Positions 51,319 through 60,428 of a stretch of 64,000 nt of DNA are shown here, in pieces. The notes beneath the pieces are model-generated. The model ran no database searches and was not told where the DNA came from. It saw only the letters and a program-made list of their open reading frames with translations. This stretch comes from JAFKFI01 sp963795435. GTDB lineage: Bacteria > Pseudomonadota > Alphaproteobacteria > Acetobacterales > Acetobacteraceae. The position numbers were made by a program, and so were the translations under genes. Each line of letters begins with the position of its first letter. Positions within the stretch are counted from its first letter, which is position 1. The stretch covers positions 620,001-684,000 of the forward strand of contig CAWCHV010000007.1 in the NCBI GenBank assembly GCA_963795435.1, given 5' to 3'.

Positions 51319-52865
51319 GCCTTCCGGGCGAGTGGGAGCATGGTCGGCGCGATGTCGCGCGCCGCTTGCAAGGCGTCGTCCAGACGCCAGGCGACCGGCC
51401 GCGCCAAGGATTGCTCGACGCGCGGAAAATCGGTGCGGAAATGGGCGCCGCGACTTTCCCGCCGATGCAGCGCGGCAACCGCGATCATCAATCCGACGGC
51501 GGCGGGATCGGCGGCCGGTCCGGCGGAACACGCGAGGGCAAGCAGCGCCGCCGCCGCAACGCTCAGTTCGTCGGCCTCGCGCAGCACTCCGGCGGCGCGC
51601 GACAGCACGGGACGGATTTGCGACGCATCGGGCGACGGCGGCAGCGAGACGGAGGACGGCAGCCTGACCGGCATCGATGCCGCGCCGGCGATGCTCTCGG
51701 CGACCCAGCGCGCGCAGGCGGCCGCTTCCAGAAGGGAGTTGCTGGCCAGGCGATTGGCGCCGTGCAGCCCGGTGCGGGCGACCTCGCCGCACGCCCAAAG
51801 CCCGCTCACCGTGCTGCGTCCGGCCGCGTCCACCGCGATGCCGCCCATGTGGTAGTGCGCCGCCGGGCGGACCGGGATGGGCTGGCGCGAGGGGTCGATG
51901 CCAGCCGCCGCGCAAATCGCGGCGATGCCGGGAAAGCGCCGGGCGAAGTCGGCGCCGAGCGCCTCGCGCGCGTCGAGGAACACGTCGTGACCGTCGGCCA
52001 GATGGCGCCAGATCGCGCGCGCGACGACATCGCGCGGCGCGAGTTCCGCGCCCGGCGTGTCTGCCATGAAACGCTGGCCGCGTTCGTCGACCAGCACCGC
52101 GCCCTCGCCGCGCACCGCCTCGCTGATGAGCGGCAGCGGCTCGCCGCGCGTGCCACGGTTCGTCGCCAGCGCGGTGGGGTGGAACTGCACGAACTCCAGG
52201 TCCGCGAGCGCGGCGCCCGCGCGCGCGGCCAGCGCGAGACCCTGGCCGAAACAGCCGCGCGGGTTGGTGGTGTGGAGATAGAGGCCGCCGACGCCGCCCG
52301 TGGCGATCACCACGCGGCCGGTGGGCAGCAGCATCGGTCCGGCGCGCCCCGCGGCGAGCACGCCCGCGACGGCGTTGTCGGAAACGATCAGCCGCCGCGC
52401 CTCGGCCCCCTCATGGACCGTGATCGACGGGGTGGCGCGCACCGCCGCGACCAGCGCGCGCATGATCTCGCGACCGGTGCCGTCACCCGTGGCGTGCACG
52501 ATGCGACGCCGGCAGTGCGCGGCTTCGCGGCCGAGCAGCAATGCGCCGTCCGGCGCGCGATCGAAGCGCGCGCCGCGCCGGATCAGCTCGTCGATGACGG
52601 CGGGCGCCGCGCCGGTGATGCGGCGCGCGACATCCTCGTCGACCATCCCGTTGCCCGCCGCGAGCGTGTCGGCGCAGTGCAGGTCAGGATGATCGTCCCC
52701 GCCGATCGCGGCGGCGACGCCGCCTTGCGACCACGCGCTCGATGCCTCCGCGCCGAGCGGCGCCTTCGACAGCACCACCGCCGGCTCGGGCGCCAGATGC
52801 AGGGCGACCATCAGCCCGGCGATGCCGCCACCGATGATGACGGGGCAGCCGATCAGATCGCGCAT
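51315..52865 (-). CDS. nadB: L-aspartate oxidase
   Basis: NadB oxidises L-aspartate to iminoaspartate with FAD. The 516-residue protein has the N-terminal FAD motif VIIGGGIAGLMVALHL, SSAWSQGGVAAAIG, the substrate loop EFVQFHPTALA, SEAVRGEGAVLVDERG, AHYHMGGIAVDAAGR and GLWACGEVARTGLHGANRLASNS split over about residues 360-385, and the C-terminal helical domain. GAGG lies upstream of the ATG at 52865, 10 bp after the nadA stop. Consistent with an aerobic NAD synthesis route. Confidence 0.96.
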   Translation of the reverse strand: MRDLIGCPVIIGGGIAGLMVALHLAPEPAVVLSKAPLGAEASSAWSQGGVAAAIGGDDHPDLHCADTLAAGNGMVDEDVARRITGAAPAVIDELIRRGARFDRAPDGALLLGREAAHCRRRIVHATGDGTGREIMRALVAAVRATPSITVHEGAEARRLIVSDNAVAGVLAAGRAGPMLLPTGRVVIATGGVGGLYLHTTNPRGCFGQGLALAARAGAALADLEFVQFHPTALATNRGTRGEPLPLISEAVRGEGAVLVDERGQRFMADTPGAELAPRDVVARAIWRHLADGHDVFLDAREALGADFARRFPGIAAICAAAGIDPSRQPIPVRPAAHYHMGGIAVDAAGRSTVSGLWACGEVARTGLHGANRLASNSLLEAAACARWVAESIAGAASMPVRLPSSVSLPPSPDASQIRPVLSRAAGVLREADELSVAAAALLALACSAGPAADPAAVGLMIAVAALHRRESRGAHFRTDFPRVEQSLARPVAWRLDDALQAARDIAPTMLPLARKA

Positions 52866-52875
52866 CGGCGGCGCC

Positions 52876-53856
52876 TCACACCGCCAACATGCGCTCGACG
52901 GCACGCCGCGCGCGATCCGCGACATCCGGGTCGATGGTGACCTCGTGGCGCATCTCCTCCAGCGCCGTGCGGATGTTCGGCAAGGTGATGCGCTTCATGT
53001 GCGGGCAGAGATTGCACGGGCGCACGAAGGAAACTTCGGGATTCTGGAGCGCGATGTTGTCGCTCATCGAGCACTCGGTCAGCAGCACCACGCGCGGCGG
53101 CTTGCGGGTGGTCACATAGTCCGCCATCGCCGCGGTCGAGCCGGCGAAATCCGCCTCGGCGACGACCTCGGGCGGGCATTCGGGATGCGCCAGCACCACC
53201 ACGCCGGGGTTCTCCGCGCGCAGCGTCCGCACCTCGGCGGCGGTAAATCTTTCGTGTACCTCGCAATGACCGGCCCAGGCGATGATCTTCACGCCGGTCT
53301 CGGCGGCGACGTTCCTCGCGAGGTATTCGTCGGGCAGCATGATGACGCGCTCGACGCCGAGCGATTCGATCACCTTGCGCGCGTTGCCGGAGGTGCAGCA
53401 GATGTCGGATTCGGCCTTCACCGCGGCGGAGGTGTTGACGTACGTCACGACGGGAACGCCGGGATAGCGCGCGCGCATCAGCCGCACGTCGGCGGCGGTG
53501 ATCGATTCCGCCAGCGAGCAGCCGGCGCGCGTGTCGGGGATCAGCACCGTCTTGTCTGGATTGAGCAGCTTTGCCGTCTCGGCCATGAAATGCACGCCGG
53601 CCAGCACGATCACGTCGGCCTCGGCGCGCATCGCCTCGCGGGCGAGCGCCAGGCTATCGCCGACGATGTCGGCGACGCAGTGGAAGATCTCCGGCGTCTG
53701 ATAGTTGTGGGCGAGGATGACCGCGTTGCGCTCGCGCTTGAGCGCCAGGATCGCCTCGATGTCCTCGGCAAACACCGGCCACTCCATCGGCGGGACGAAG
53801 GCGCTGACCCGGTCGTAGAGATAGGCGGTACGCGAGACGAGTTCGGACATACCCAT
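52876..53856 (-). CDS. nadA: Quinolinate synthase A
   Basis: NadA condenses iminoaspartate with dihydroxyacetone phosphate on a [4Fe-4S] cluster. The 326-residue protein shows AVILAHNYQTPEIFHCVADI, VLAGVHFMAETAKLLNP, and three candidate cluster cysteines in DTRAGCSLAE, AHPECPPEVV and RPCNLCPHMKRI. The ATG at 53856 is chosen because AAGGAG sits 8 bp upstream; the longer frame to 53922 crosses an operator. Two TATGCT-type palindromes in the 121-bp gap to the upstream regulator gene suggest NAD-responsive repression. Confidence 0.96.
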   Translation of the reverse strand: MGMSELVSRTAYLYDRVSAFVPPMEWPVFAEDIEAILALKRERNAVILAHNYQTPEIFHCVADIVGDSLALAREAMRAEADVIVLAGVHFMAETAKLLNPDKTVLIPDTRAGCSLAESITAADVRLMRARYPGVPVVTYVNTSAAVKAESDICCTSGNARKVIESLGVERVIMLPDEYLARNVAAETGVKIIAWAGHCEVHERFTAAEVRTLRAENPGVVVLAHPECPPEVVAEADFAGSTAAMADYVTTRKPPRVVLLTECSMSDNIALQNPEVSFVRPCNLCPHMKRITLPNIRTALEEMRHEVTIDPDVADRARRAVERMLAV

Positions 53857-53868
53857 CGTGCCGCTCCT

Positions 53869-53887
53869 TATGCTCACATAGAGCATT
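53869..53887. promoter_or_regulatory. Operator-like palindrome 1 upstream of nadA
   Basis: TATGCTC-N5-GAGCATT on the plus strand; arms ATGCTC and GAGCAT pair perfectly around a 5-bp spacer. It lies immediately upstream of the nadA ribosome site, so a bound regulator would block transcription or translation. Its sequence matches site 2, and together they point to the adjacent NrtR/NadQ-type protein. Confidence 0.65.
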
Positions 53888-53923
53888 TCCAGGTGCCAAA
53901 AAGAGGCGGTCCCTGCCACCACA

Positions 53924-53942
53924 TATGCTGGAGTTGAGCATA
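53924..53942. promoter_or_regulatory. Operator-like palindrome 2 in the nadA upstream region
   Basis: TATGCTG-N5-GAGCATA, with arms TATGCT and AGCATA pairing perfectly. Its centre is 55 bp from that of site 1, about five helical turns, which would place two dimers on the same face of the DNA. Confidence 0.65.
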
Positions 53943-53977
53943 ACCCGCGCCGGTGTCAAGCCGTCTGTCGGGGAAGG

Positions 53978-54907
53978 CTATGGCCCGCGCGTCACCGGCA
54001 GCTTGGTGCCGGCGAAGGCGCGCTCCTGCTGCACCGCGCGGCGGAAGCGGAACAGCTTGGCGGGACGGCCGCCGGTCTCGGTGGCGATGCGGCCGGTCTC
54101 CTCCACGAGCTCCTGCTGCTCAATGAGGCGGCGGAAATTCTGCTTGTGCATCCGCTGTCCGGCCAGGGCCTCGACCGATTGCTGGAGCTGCAGGAGGGTG
54201 AAGCTCGGCGGCATCAGCTCGAACACCACGGGGCGGTACTTGATCTTGGCGCGCAGCCGCGCGATGCCGGTGGCGAGGATCCGCCGATGGTCGTGCAGCA
54301 TCGGCTCCCCCGGCGCCGGCATGGCGCACGGCCGGCCGGAGCCGCGCGTCGCCTCGGGCACGAGCCCGACCTCGTACATCAGCTCGTAGCGCTGCAACAC
54401 CAGCTCCTCGTTCCAGGCGTGTCCGTCGAGCCCGAAGTTCACCCCGGCCCGCTGCCTTCGCTCGCGCCGGGCCGCGAGGCTCGGGGCCGATCCGGTCCAA
54501 ACTCGCAGCGCCGGCGCGATCAGCCGCTCGACGGCGGCCGGCGGGCCGGCCCGGTGATCCTCCCACGGGAAATAGCGATACCAGCTCTGCCAGCTCGCCG
54601 CCGCGTCGCCCCCCGGCCGCGCCTGGCGGGTCAGGCCGAGATAGCTGATCGAGATGACCCTGGCGGCCGCCTCGGTGCGATCGCGATCGGCAAAGGTGTA
54701 GAGTTGCTCGACATAGCCGACCGGATGGCGGGTCTGCTGCTCGACCCAGGCGCGCAGCCCGCCCTGGAGGGAGCGGTGCCCGGATTCGAACGGCCCGGAC
54801 GGCAGCGCCCGGGCGCCGGCGATGGTCAGCACCAGGGGCTCGCCCCCGGTGACGCTCACCACGACGGCGATCAGGTCGGCTGCAATGGACAGGTCGCTCG
54901 CGGTCAG
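53978..54907 (-). CDS. Nudix-related NAD biosynthesis regulator (NrtR/NadQ-like)
   Basis: The product (about 309 residues) has an N-terminal Nudix-like domain: VVVSVTGGEPLVLTIAGA, ALPSGPFESGHRSLQGGLR, VGYVEQLYTFADRDRTE and VISISYLGLTRQ. The canonical Nudix catalytic box is not evident, as expected for a regulator. The C-terminal winged helix includes YRPVVFELMPPSFTLLQLQQ, QRMHKQNFRRLIEQQ and TGGRPAKLFRFRR. It lies just upstream of nadABC on the same strand. The first in-frame codon after a TAA stop is CTG at 54907, which keeps the first Nudix strand; a GTG at 54862 would trim it, so the start is uncertain. It probably represses nadABC through the two palindromes. Confidence 0.8.
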   Translation of the reverse strand: MTASDLSIAADLIAVVVSVTGGEPLVLTIAGARALPSGPFESGHRSLQGGLRAWVEQQTRHPVGYVEQLYTFADRDRTEAAARVISISYLGLTRQARPGGDAAASWQSWYRYFPWEDHRAGPPAAVERLIAPALRVWTGSAPSLAARRERRQRAGVNFGLDGHAWNEELVLQRYELMYEVGLVPEATRGSGRPCAMPAPGEPMLHDHRRILATGIARLRAKIKYRPVVFELMPPSFTLLQLQQSVEALAGQRMHKQNFRRLIEQQELVEETGRIATETGGRPAKLFRFRRAVQQERAFAGTKLPVTRGP

Positions 54908-55157
54908 TTAGGGCTGCCTGATGCTCGATACGATACGACCGACGCGGCGCGCGACGGCGGATCGCTGATGCCACAACTCCCCCGCGGGCGCCACGGCCGG
55001 CGTCGGGAGTGAAAAGCATATCGCGACGGGATTTTCGCCGGTCCGGCTCAACCTACCCTTGTATGGACCGCTAGAACCTCATTATGACCGTCGCGCGACG
55101 CCGGACCGGCGGATCGCTATGAGCGAAAGGAGAAGCCAGTCGGTGGAGTTCGACCCG

Positions 55158-57650
55158 ATGAGCAAGAGCGGGGCATCGCCCGATCATTCGCACGGCGCGG
55201 ACGAGGCCCGCCCGAGGGTTGCCGGCATCGCGGGGCTGCGAACCAGCATCCTCGACAAGCTGAACTACCAGGTCGGCAAGGCAAGGGTGGTGGCGACCGA
55301 TCGGGACTGGTTCGTGGCGACCGCGCTGGCGGTGCGCGACCGGGTGGTGGATCGCTGGATGGCCAGCACCAACCTGGCGTATCAGCAGCAATCCAAGCGC
55401 GTCTATTACCTGTCGCTCGAGTTCCTGATTGGCCGGCTGCTGTTCGACGTCCTCAACAATCTCGGCCTGACCGAGACCGCCCGCGCCGCGCTGCGCTCCC
55501 TTGACGTGGACCTCGATGCGCTGCGCGCGCTGGAGCCGGACGCGGCCCTCGGCAATGGCGGCCTCGGGCGGCTCGCCGCGTGCTTCATGGAAAGCATGGC
55601 CTCGGTCGGCTTGCCGGCGCATGGCTACGGCATCCGCTACGATCATGGCCTGTTCCAGCAGGTCGTGAAGAACGGCTGGCAGCAGGAATATCCCGAGGAA
55701 TGGCTGTCGCTCGGCAACCCGTGGGAGTTTCAGCGGGCGGAGCTCTATTACGACATCGGCTTCGGCGGCTCCGTCGAGGAGGTGCGCGGCGAGGACGGCG
55801 CCACAGGCTATGCCTGGCGGCCGGCGGAGATCGTCGAGGCGCTGGCCTACGATACGCCCGTGGTCGGCTGGCGTGGCCGGCGGGTGAACACGCTGCGCCT
55901 GTGGTCCGCCCGTCCCGCCGACCCGCTGCGGCTCGACACGTTCAATCGCGGCGACCATGTCGGCGCGCTCACCGAGCGGGTGCGGGCCGAGGCGATCACC
56001 AAGGTGCTCTACCCGAGCGACGCGACGCCGGCGGGCCAGGAGCTGCGGCTCCGGCAGGAGTATTTCTTCGCCTCCGCCTCGCTGCAGGATTTGGTGCGCC
56101 GTCACATCCGGGCGTTCAAGGATCTCTCCACCCTGCCGGACAAGGCGGCGATCCAGCTCAACGACACGCATCCCGCCATCGCCATCCCCGAACTGATGCG
56201 GATCCTGATCGATCTGCATCAACTGCCCTGGGACGAGGCGTGGCGCATCACCCAGGGGACGTTCTGCTACACCAACCACACCCTGCTGCCCGAGGCGCTG
56301 GAGCGCTGGCCGGTGCCGGTGATGGAGCAGCTGCTGCCGCGTCACATGCAGATCATCTACCTGATCAACGCGCGCCATCTGGCACGGGTCCGGGCCGCGT
56401 TCCCCGACGACCTCCGTCTGCTGTCCAGCGTGTCGCTGATCGACGAGTACCACGGCCGCACGGTGCGGATGGGCAATCTCGCGTTCATCGGCTCGCACGC
56501 TGTGAACGGCGTTTCGGCGCTGCACACCGGCCTGATGCGCGAGACCGTGTTCAGCGACTTGCACGCGCTGTTCCCCGACCGCATCGTCAACCAGACCAAC
56601 GGCATCACCTTCCGCCGCTGGCTGCACCAGGCGAATGTCGGCCTGACGGAGTTGCTGGTCGAGGCGGTCGGCTCGCGCGTGCTGGATGACGCGACCGCGC
56701 TCGAAGCGCTGCGGCCGCTCGCCGGCGATGCCGCGTTCCAGCAGCGCTTCGCCAAGACCCGCCACGTCAACAAGGTTGCCCTGACCGAGCTGATCCGCGA
56801 GCAGCTCGACATCGTCGTCGATCCCGCGGCGCTGTTCGACGTGCAGATCAAGCGTATCCACGAATACAAGCGCCAGCTGCTCAATATCCTGGAGACCGTC
56901 GCGCTCTATGACGCGATCCGCGCCGACCCGATGCAGGACTGGACGCCGCGCGTGAAGATCTTCGCCGGCAAGGCGGCGGCCGGGTATCATCAGGCGAAGC
57001 TGATCATCAAGCTCGCCCACGACGTGGCGCGCGTGATCAACGCCGACCCGGTGGTCGGCGACCGCCTGAAGGTCGTGTTCCTGCCCAATTACTGCGTCAG
57101 CCTGGCCGAGACCATCATCCCCGCGGCCGACCTCTCCGAACAGATCTCAACCGCCGGCATGGAAGCGTCCGGCACCGGGAACATGAAGCTCGCGCTGAAC
57201 GGCGCGCTCACCATCGGCACGCTGGACGGGGCGAATATCGAGATCCGCGAGCGGGTCGGCGCCGAGAACATGTTCATCTTCGGTCTGCAGGCCGCCGAGG
57301 TCGAGGCCAGGCGCGCCGCCGGCGTCGATGCGACGGAGGCGATCGCCGGCAGCGGCGCGCTGTCCGGGGCGCTGGCCGCGATCGAGGCCGGCGTGTTCTC
57401 GCCCGACGAGCGGGATCGCTACCACGGGCTGGTACACGCCCTGCGCCGCCATGACCATTTCCTGGTCTGCGCGGATTTCGCGGCCTATTTCGCGACCCAG
57501 CGCGAGACGGATGCCTTGTGGCGCGACCCCGGCGCATGGTGGAAATCGAGCATCCTGAACACCGCCGGCGTCGCCTGGTTTTCGTCCGATCGCTCCATCC
57601 GGGACTATGCAAGGGAGCTGTGGAACGTGCCATCATGGCCTGAGGCGTAA
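55158..57650 (+). CDS. glgP: Glycogen phosphorylase
   Basis: GlgP releases glucose-1-phosphate from glycogen ends. The 830-residue protein has the N-terminal YYLSLEFLIGRLLFDVLNNL, DAALGNGGLGRLAACFMESM, GIRYDHGLFQQ, QLNDTHPAIAIPELMRIL, IKRIHEYKRQLLN and the PLP-lysine motif EASGTGNMKLALNGALTIG. The ATG at 55158 has GGAG 9 bp upstream; an ATG at 55119 is also possible. It opens a four-gene glycogen operon; glgB, often present next to it, is absent. About 250 bp of upstream DNA holds no gene. Confidence 0.95.
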   Translation: MSKSGASPDHSHGADEARPRVAGIAGLRTSILDKLNYQVGKARVVATDRDWFVATALAVRDRVVDRWMASTNLAYQQQSKRVYYLSLEFLIGRLLFDVLNNLGLTETARAALRSLDVDLDALRALEPDAALGNGGLGRLAACFMESMASVGLPAHGYGIRYDHGLFQQVVKNGWQQEYPEEWLSLGNPWEFQRAELYYDIGFGGSVEEVRGEDGATGYAWRPAEIVEALAYDTPVVGWRGRRVNTLRLWSARPADPLRLDTFNRGDHVGALTERVRAEAITKVLYPSDATPAGQELRLRQEYFFASASLQDLVRRHIRAFKDLSTLPDKAAIQLNDTHPAIAIPELMRILIDLHQLPWDEAWRITQGTFCYTNHTLLPEALERWPVPVMEQLLPRHMQIIYLINARHLARVRAAFPDDLRLLSSVSLIDEYHGRTVRMGNLAFIGSHAVNGVSALHTGLMRETVFSDLHALFPDRIVNQTNGITFRRWLHQANVGLTELLVEAVGSRVLDDATALEALRPLAGDAAFQQRFAKTRHVNKVALTELIREQLDIVVDPAALFDVQIKRIHEYKRQLLNILETVALYDAIRADPMQDWTPRVKIFAGKAAAGYHQAKLIIKLAHDVARVINADPVVGDRLKVVFLPNYCVSLAETIIPAADLSEQISTAGMEASGTGNMKLALNGALTIGTLDGANIEIRERVGAENMFIFGLQAAEVEARRAAGVDATEAIAGSGALSGALAAIEAGVFSPDERDRYHGLVHALRRHDHFLVCADFAAYFATQRETDALWRDPGAWWKSSILNTAGVAWFSSDRSIRDYARELWNVPSWPEA

Positions 57651-57700
57651 CGAGCCGCCCGGCGGCAAGCCGGGAGGAGCAGCGGGGAGAGCGACGCATC

Positions 57701-58969
57701 ATGCCGCCGAGGTCGACGCTGAGTGCTCCGATCGCGCGGACGGCGATGGCCTACGTGCTGGCGGGCGGGCGCGGCACGCGGCTCGAAGAGCTCACCGACC
57801 GGCGCGCGAAGCCGGCGGTCCCGTTCGGCGGCAAGTCGCGCATCATCGACTTCGCCCTGTCGAACGCGCTCAACTCCGGCATTCGCCGCATCGGCGTCGC
57901 AACCCAGTACAAGGCGCACAGCCTGATTCGCCACCTGCAGCGCGGCTGGAACTTCCTGCGCCCCGAGCGCAACGAGAGCTTCGACATCCTGCCGGCCAGC
58001 CAGCGCGTCGCCGGCGCCGATTGGTACGCCGGCACCGCCGACGCGGTCTACCAGAACATCGACATCATCGAGGGCTATGACCCCGAGCACATCGTCGTGC
58101 TGGCCGGCGACCACGTCTACAAGATGGACTACGAGCAGATGCTGCTCCAGCATGTCGAGCAGCGGGCCGACGTGACCGTGGGCTGCATCGAGGTGCCGCG
58201 CATGGAGGCGACCGGCTTCGGCGTGATGCATGTCGATGAGACCGACCGCATCATCGCCTTCGTCGAGAAGCCGGCCGATCCGCCCGCCATCCCGGGGCGG
58301 CCCGACATCGCGCTGGCCAGCATGGGCATCTACGTGTTCGCGACGAGATTTCTTATCGAGCAGCTGCACCGCGACGCAGCGGAGCCCGTCTCCAGCCGTG
58401 ATTTCGGCAAGGACATCATTCCGCACTTGGTGAGGCACGGGAAAGCCGTAGCACATCGGTTCTCGCAATCCTGCGTCCGCTCCAGCGCGGAATCCGAGGC
58501 GTATTGGCGCGACGCCGGCACCGTCGATGCCTACTGGGAAGCCAATATCGACCTGACCGACGTGGTGCCCGCGCTCGATCTGTTCGACCGCGACTGGCCG
58601 ATCTGGACCTACGCGGAAATCACGCCGCCGGCCAAGTTCGTGCACGACGTGGATGGGCGGCGCGGCTGCGCTATCTCGTCCCTGGTCTCCGGCGGCTGCA
58701 TCGTCTCTGGCGCCAGCCTCAGGCGCACGCTGCTGTTCACCGGCGTCCGCGCCCATTCCTACGCGCGCATCGAGAACGCGGTGATCCTGCCCGACGTGGA
58801 TATCGGACAGGGTGCGCGGCTGACCAACGTGGTGGTCGACAAGGGGGTCCGCATCCCGCCGGGGCTCGTGGTGGGCGAGGACCCGGAGATCGACCTCGCG
58901 CGGTTCCGCCGCACGGCGAAGGGCATCTGCCTGATCACGCAGCCGATGATCGACCGTCTGCCCGCATGA
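57701..58969 (+). CDS. glgC: Glucose-1-phosphate adenylyltransferase
   Basis: GlgC makes ADP-glucose, the committed step of glycogen synthesis, and is usually allosterically regulated by sugar phosphates. The 422-residue protein has AYVLAGGRGTRLEELTDRRA, KPAVPFGGKSRIIDFALSN, ADWYAGTADAVYQNIDII, VVLAGDHVYKMDY, GVMHVDETDRIIAFVEKP and a C-terminal left-handed helix region with LLFTGVRAHSYARIENAVI. GGAGGAG precedes the ATG. It lies 50 bp after glgP and 4 bp before glgA. Confidence 0.96.
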   Translation: MPPRSTLSAPIARTAMAYVLAGGRGTRLEELTDRRAKPAVPFGGKSRIIDFALSNALNSGIRRIGVATQYKAHSLIRHLQRGWNFLRPERNESFDILPASQRVAGADWYAGTADAVYQNIDIIEGYDPEHIVVLAGDHVYKMDYEQMLLQHVEQRADVTVGCIEVPRMEATGFGVMHVDETDRIIAFVEKPADPPAIPGRPDIALASMGIYVFATRFLIEQLHRDAAEPVSSRDFGKDIIPHLVRHGKAVAHRFSQSCVRSSAESEAYWRDAGTVDAYWEANIDLTDVVPALDLFDRDWPIWTYAEITPPAKFVHDVDGRRGCAISSLVSGGCIVSGASLRRTLLFTGVRAHSYARIENAVILPDVDIGQGARLTNVVVDKGVRIPPGLVVGEDPEIDLARFRRTAKGICLITQPMIDRLPA

Positions 58970-58973
58970 CGCC

Positions 58974-60428
58974 GTGAAGGTTCTCGCCGTCGTCTCGGAG
59001 ATTTTTCCGCTGGTGAAGACCGGCGGGCTCGCCGACGTGGCCGGCGCCCTGCCGCTCGCGCTGGCACCGCTCGGCGCGCGTGTCGCGACATTGGTGCCGG
59101 GCTATCCCGCCGTGACAGAGGCGCTCGCCGATACCGCGGTCGTTCGCGCCTACGGCGATCTGTTCGGCGGCCCGGCACGATTGCTGCGGGGCCACGCGGC
59201 GGGGCTGGAGCTATTGGCGATCGACGCTCCGCATCTCTACGGCAGGCCGGGAAACCCGTATGTGGACGGGGACGGGCGGGATTGGCCGGACAACGCCATC
59301 CGCTTCGCCGCCCTCGCCGCCATAGGGGGCGACGTGGGCGCCGGAAGGGTCACGGAGTTCGTGCCGGACATCGTCCACGCGCATGATTGGCAGGCCGGAT
59401 TGACGGCGGCCTATCTGCGTTATCGGGACGGCCGGAACCGCCGTCCCGGCACGGTGATGACGGTGCACAATCTCGCCTTCCAGGGCCAGTTTCCAGCCTC
59501 GCTGGTGCCGACGCTCGGACTGCCCTGGAGCGCCTACACGCCGGAGGGCGTCGAGTATTACGGTGCGATCGGTTTCCTGAAGGCGGGGCTGGCGCTGTCG
59601 GATCGGATCACCACGGTGTCGCCGAGCTACGCCGCCGAGATCCGCACGAGGGATGGGGGAATGGGAATGGACGGGCTGCTGCGCGCGCGCGCGGCGGATG
59701 TGCGAGGCATCCTGAACGGCATCGACGACGCGGTATGGAATCCGGCGACCGACACGCTGATCGCGCGGAAATTCGATACAGCACGTCTGGCCGAACGGAG
59801 GGCGAACAAGGCGGCGCTGCAAGCGCGGCTTGGTCTGGCGCCAGAGCCGGGCACGCTGCTATTCGGCGTCATCAGCCGCCTTACCTGGCAGAAGGGCCTC
59901 GACTTGCTGCTCGAGGCAATTCCCGATCTGCTGGCACGTGGCGCGCAGCTCGCACTGCTCGGCTCAGGCGATGCCACGCTGGTCGCCGACTTCGTCACGG
60001 CGGCCGCGGCAAACCCTGGGCGGGTTGGCTGCGTGGTCGGCTACGACGAAACCCTGGCTCATTCGATCCAGGCGGGCGCGGACGCGATCCTGGTGCCGTC
60101 CCGCTTCGAGCCATGCGGACTGACGCAACTCTGCGCGCTGCGCTACGGTGCGCTGCCCGTGGTGGCGCGTGTCGGCGGGCTGGCGGACAGCGTGGTCGAT
60201 GCCAACGAAATGGCCCTCGCCGACGGCGTCGGCACCGGCCTGCAATTCTCGCCGGTCACGCGCGATGCTCTTGTCGCGGCGATCCAGCGCGCGGTCGAGC
60301 TGTGGCGCGAGCCGCAGGCATGGCGGACGGTGCAATGCAACGCCATGCGGACCGACGTATCGTGGCGGCGGCCAGCCGCGCACTATGCCGCATTGTACCA
60401 TGAGATTCTCGCCGAGCGCGCCGCATGA
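58974..60428 (+). CDS. glgA: Glycogen synthase (ADP-glucose type)
   Basis: GlgA elongates alpha-1,4-glucan from ADP-glucose (GT5). The 484-residue protein has VVSEIFPLVKTGGLADVAGA with the KTGGL nucleotide-binding motif, DIVHAHDWQAGLTAAYL, TVHNLAFQGQFP, FGVISRLTWQKGLDLLLEA and VPSRFEPCGLTQLCALRYG with the catalytic Glu. The start is a GTG at 58974, 4 bp after the glgC stop. Its stop overlaps the glgX start (ATGA). Confidence 0.96.
   Translation: MKVLAVVSEIFPLVKTGGLADVAGALPLALAPLGARVATLVPGYPAVTEALADTAVVRAYGDLFGGPARLLRGHAAGLELLAIDAPHLYGRPGNPYVDGDGRDWPDNAIRFAALAAIGGDVGAGRVTEFVPDIVHAHDWQAGLTAAYLRYRDGRNRRPGTVMTVHNLAFQGQFPASLVPTLGLPWSAYTPEGVEYYGAIGFLKAGLALSDRITTVSPSYAAEIRTRDGGMGMDGLLRARAADVRGILNGIDDAVWNPATDTLIARKFDTARLAERRANKAALQARLGLAPEPGTLLFGVISRLTWQKGLDLLLEAIPDLLARGAQLALLGSGDATLVADFVTAAAANPGRVGCVVGYDETLAHSIQAGADAILVPSRFEPCGLTQLCALRYGALPVVARVGGLADSVVDANEMALADGVGTGLQFSPVTRDALVAAIQRAVELWREPQAWRTVQCNAMRTDVSWRRPAAHYAALYHEILAERAA

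Noticed and set aside
53887..53912. Sigma-54-like promoter TGGCAC...TGC upstream of nadA on the minus strand
   Set aside because: The distance between the GG and GC elements is one base too long for sigma-54, and nad genes are not usual sigma-54 targets.
55059..55087. Possible -35/-10 pair (TTGTAT-N17-TTATGA) upstream of glgP
   Set aside because: Spacing is right but both hexamers match the consensus poorly; not better than chance in this region.
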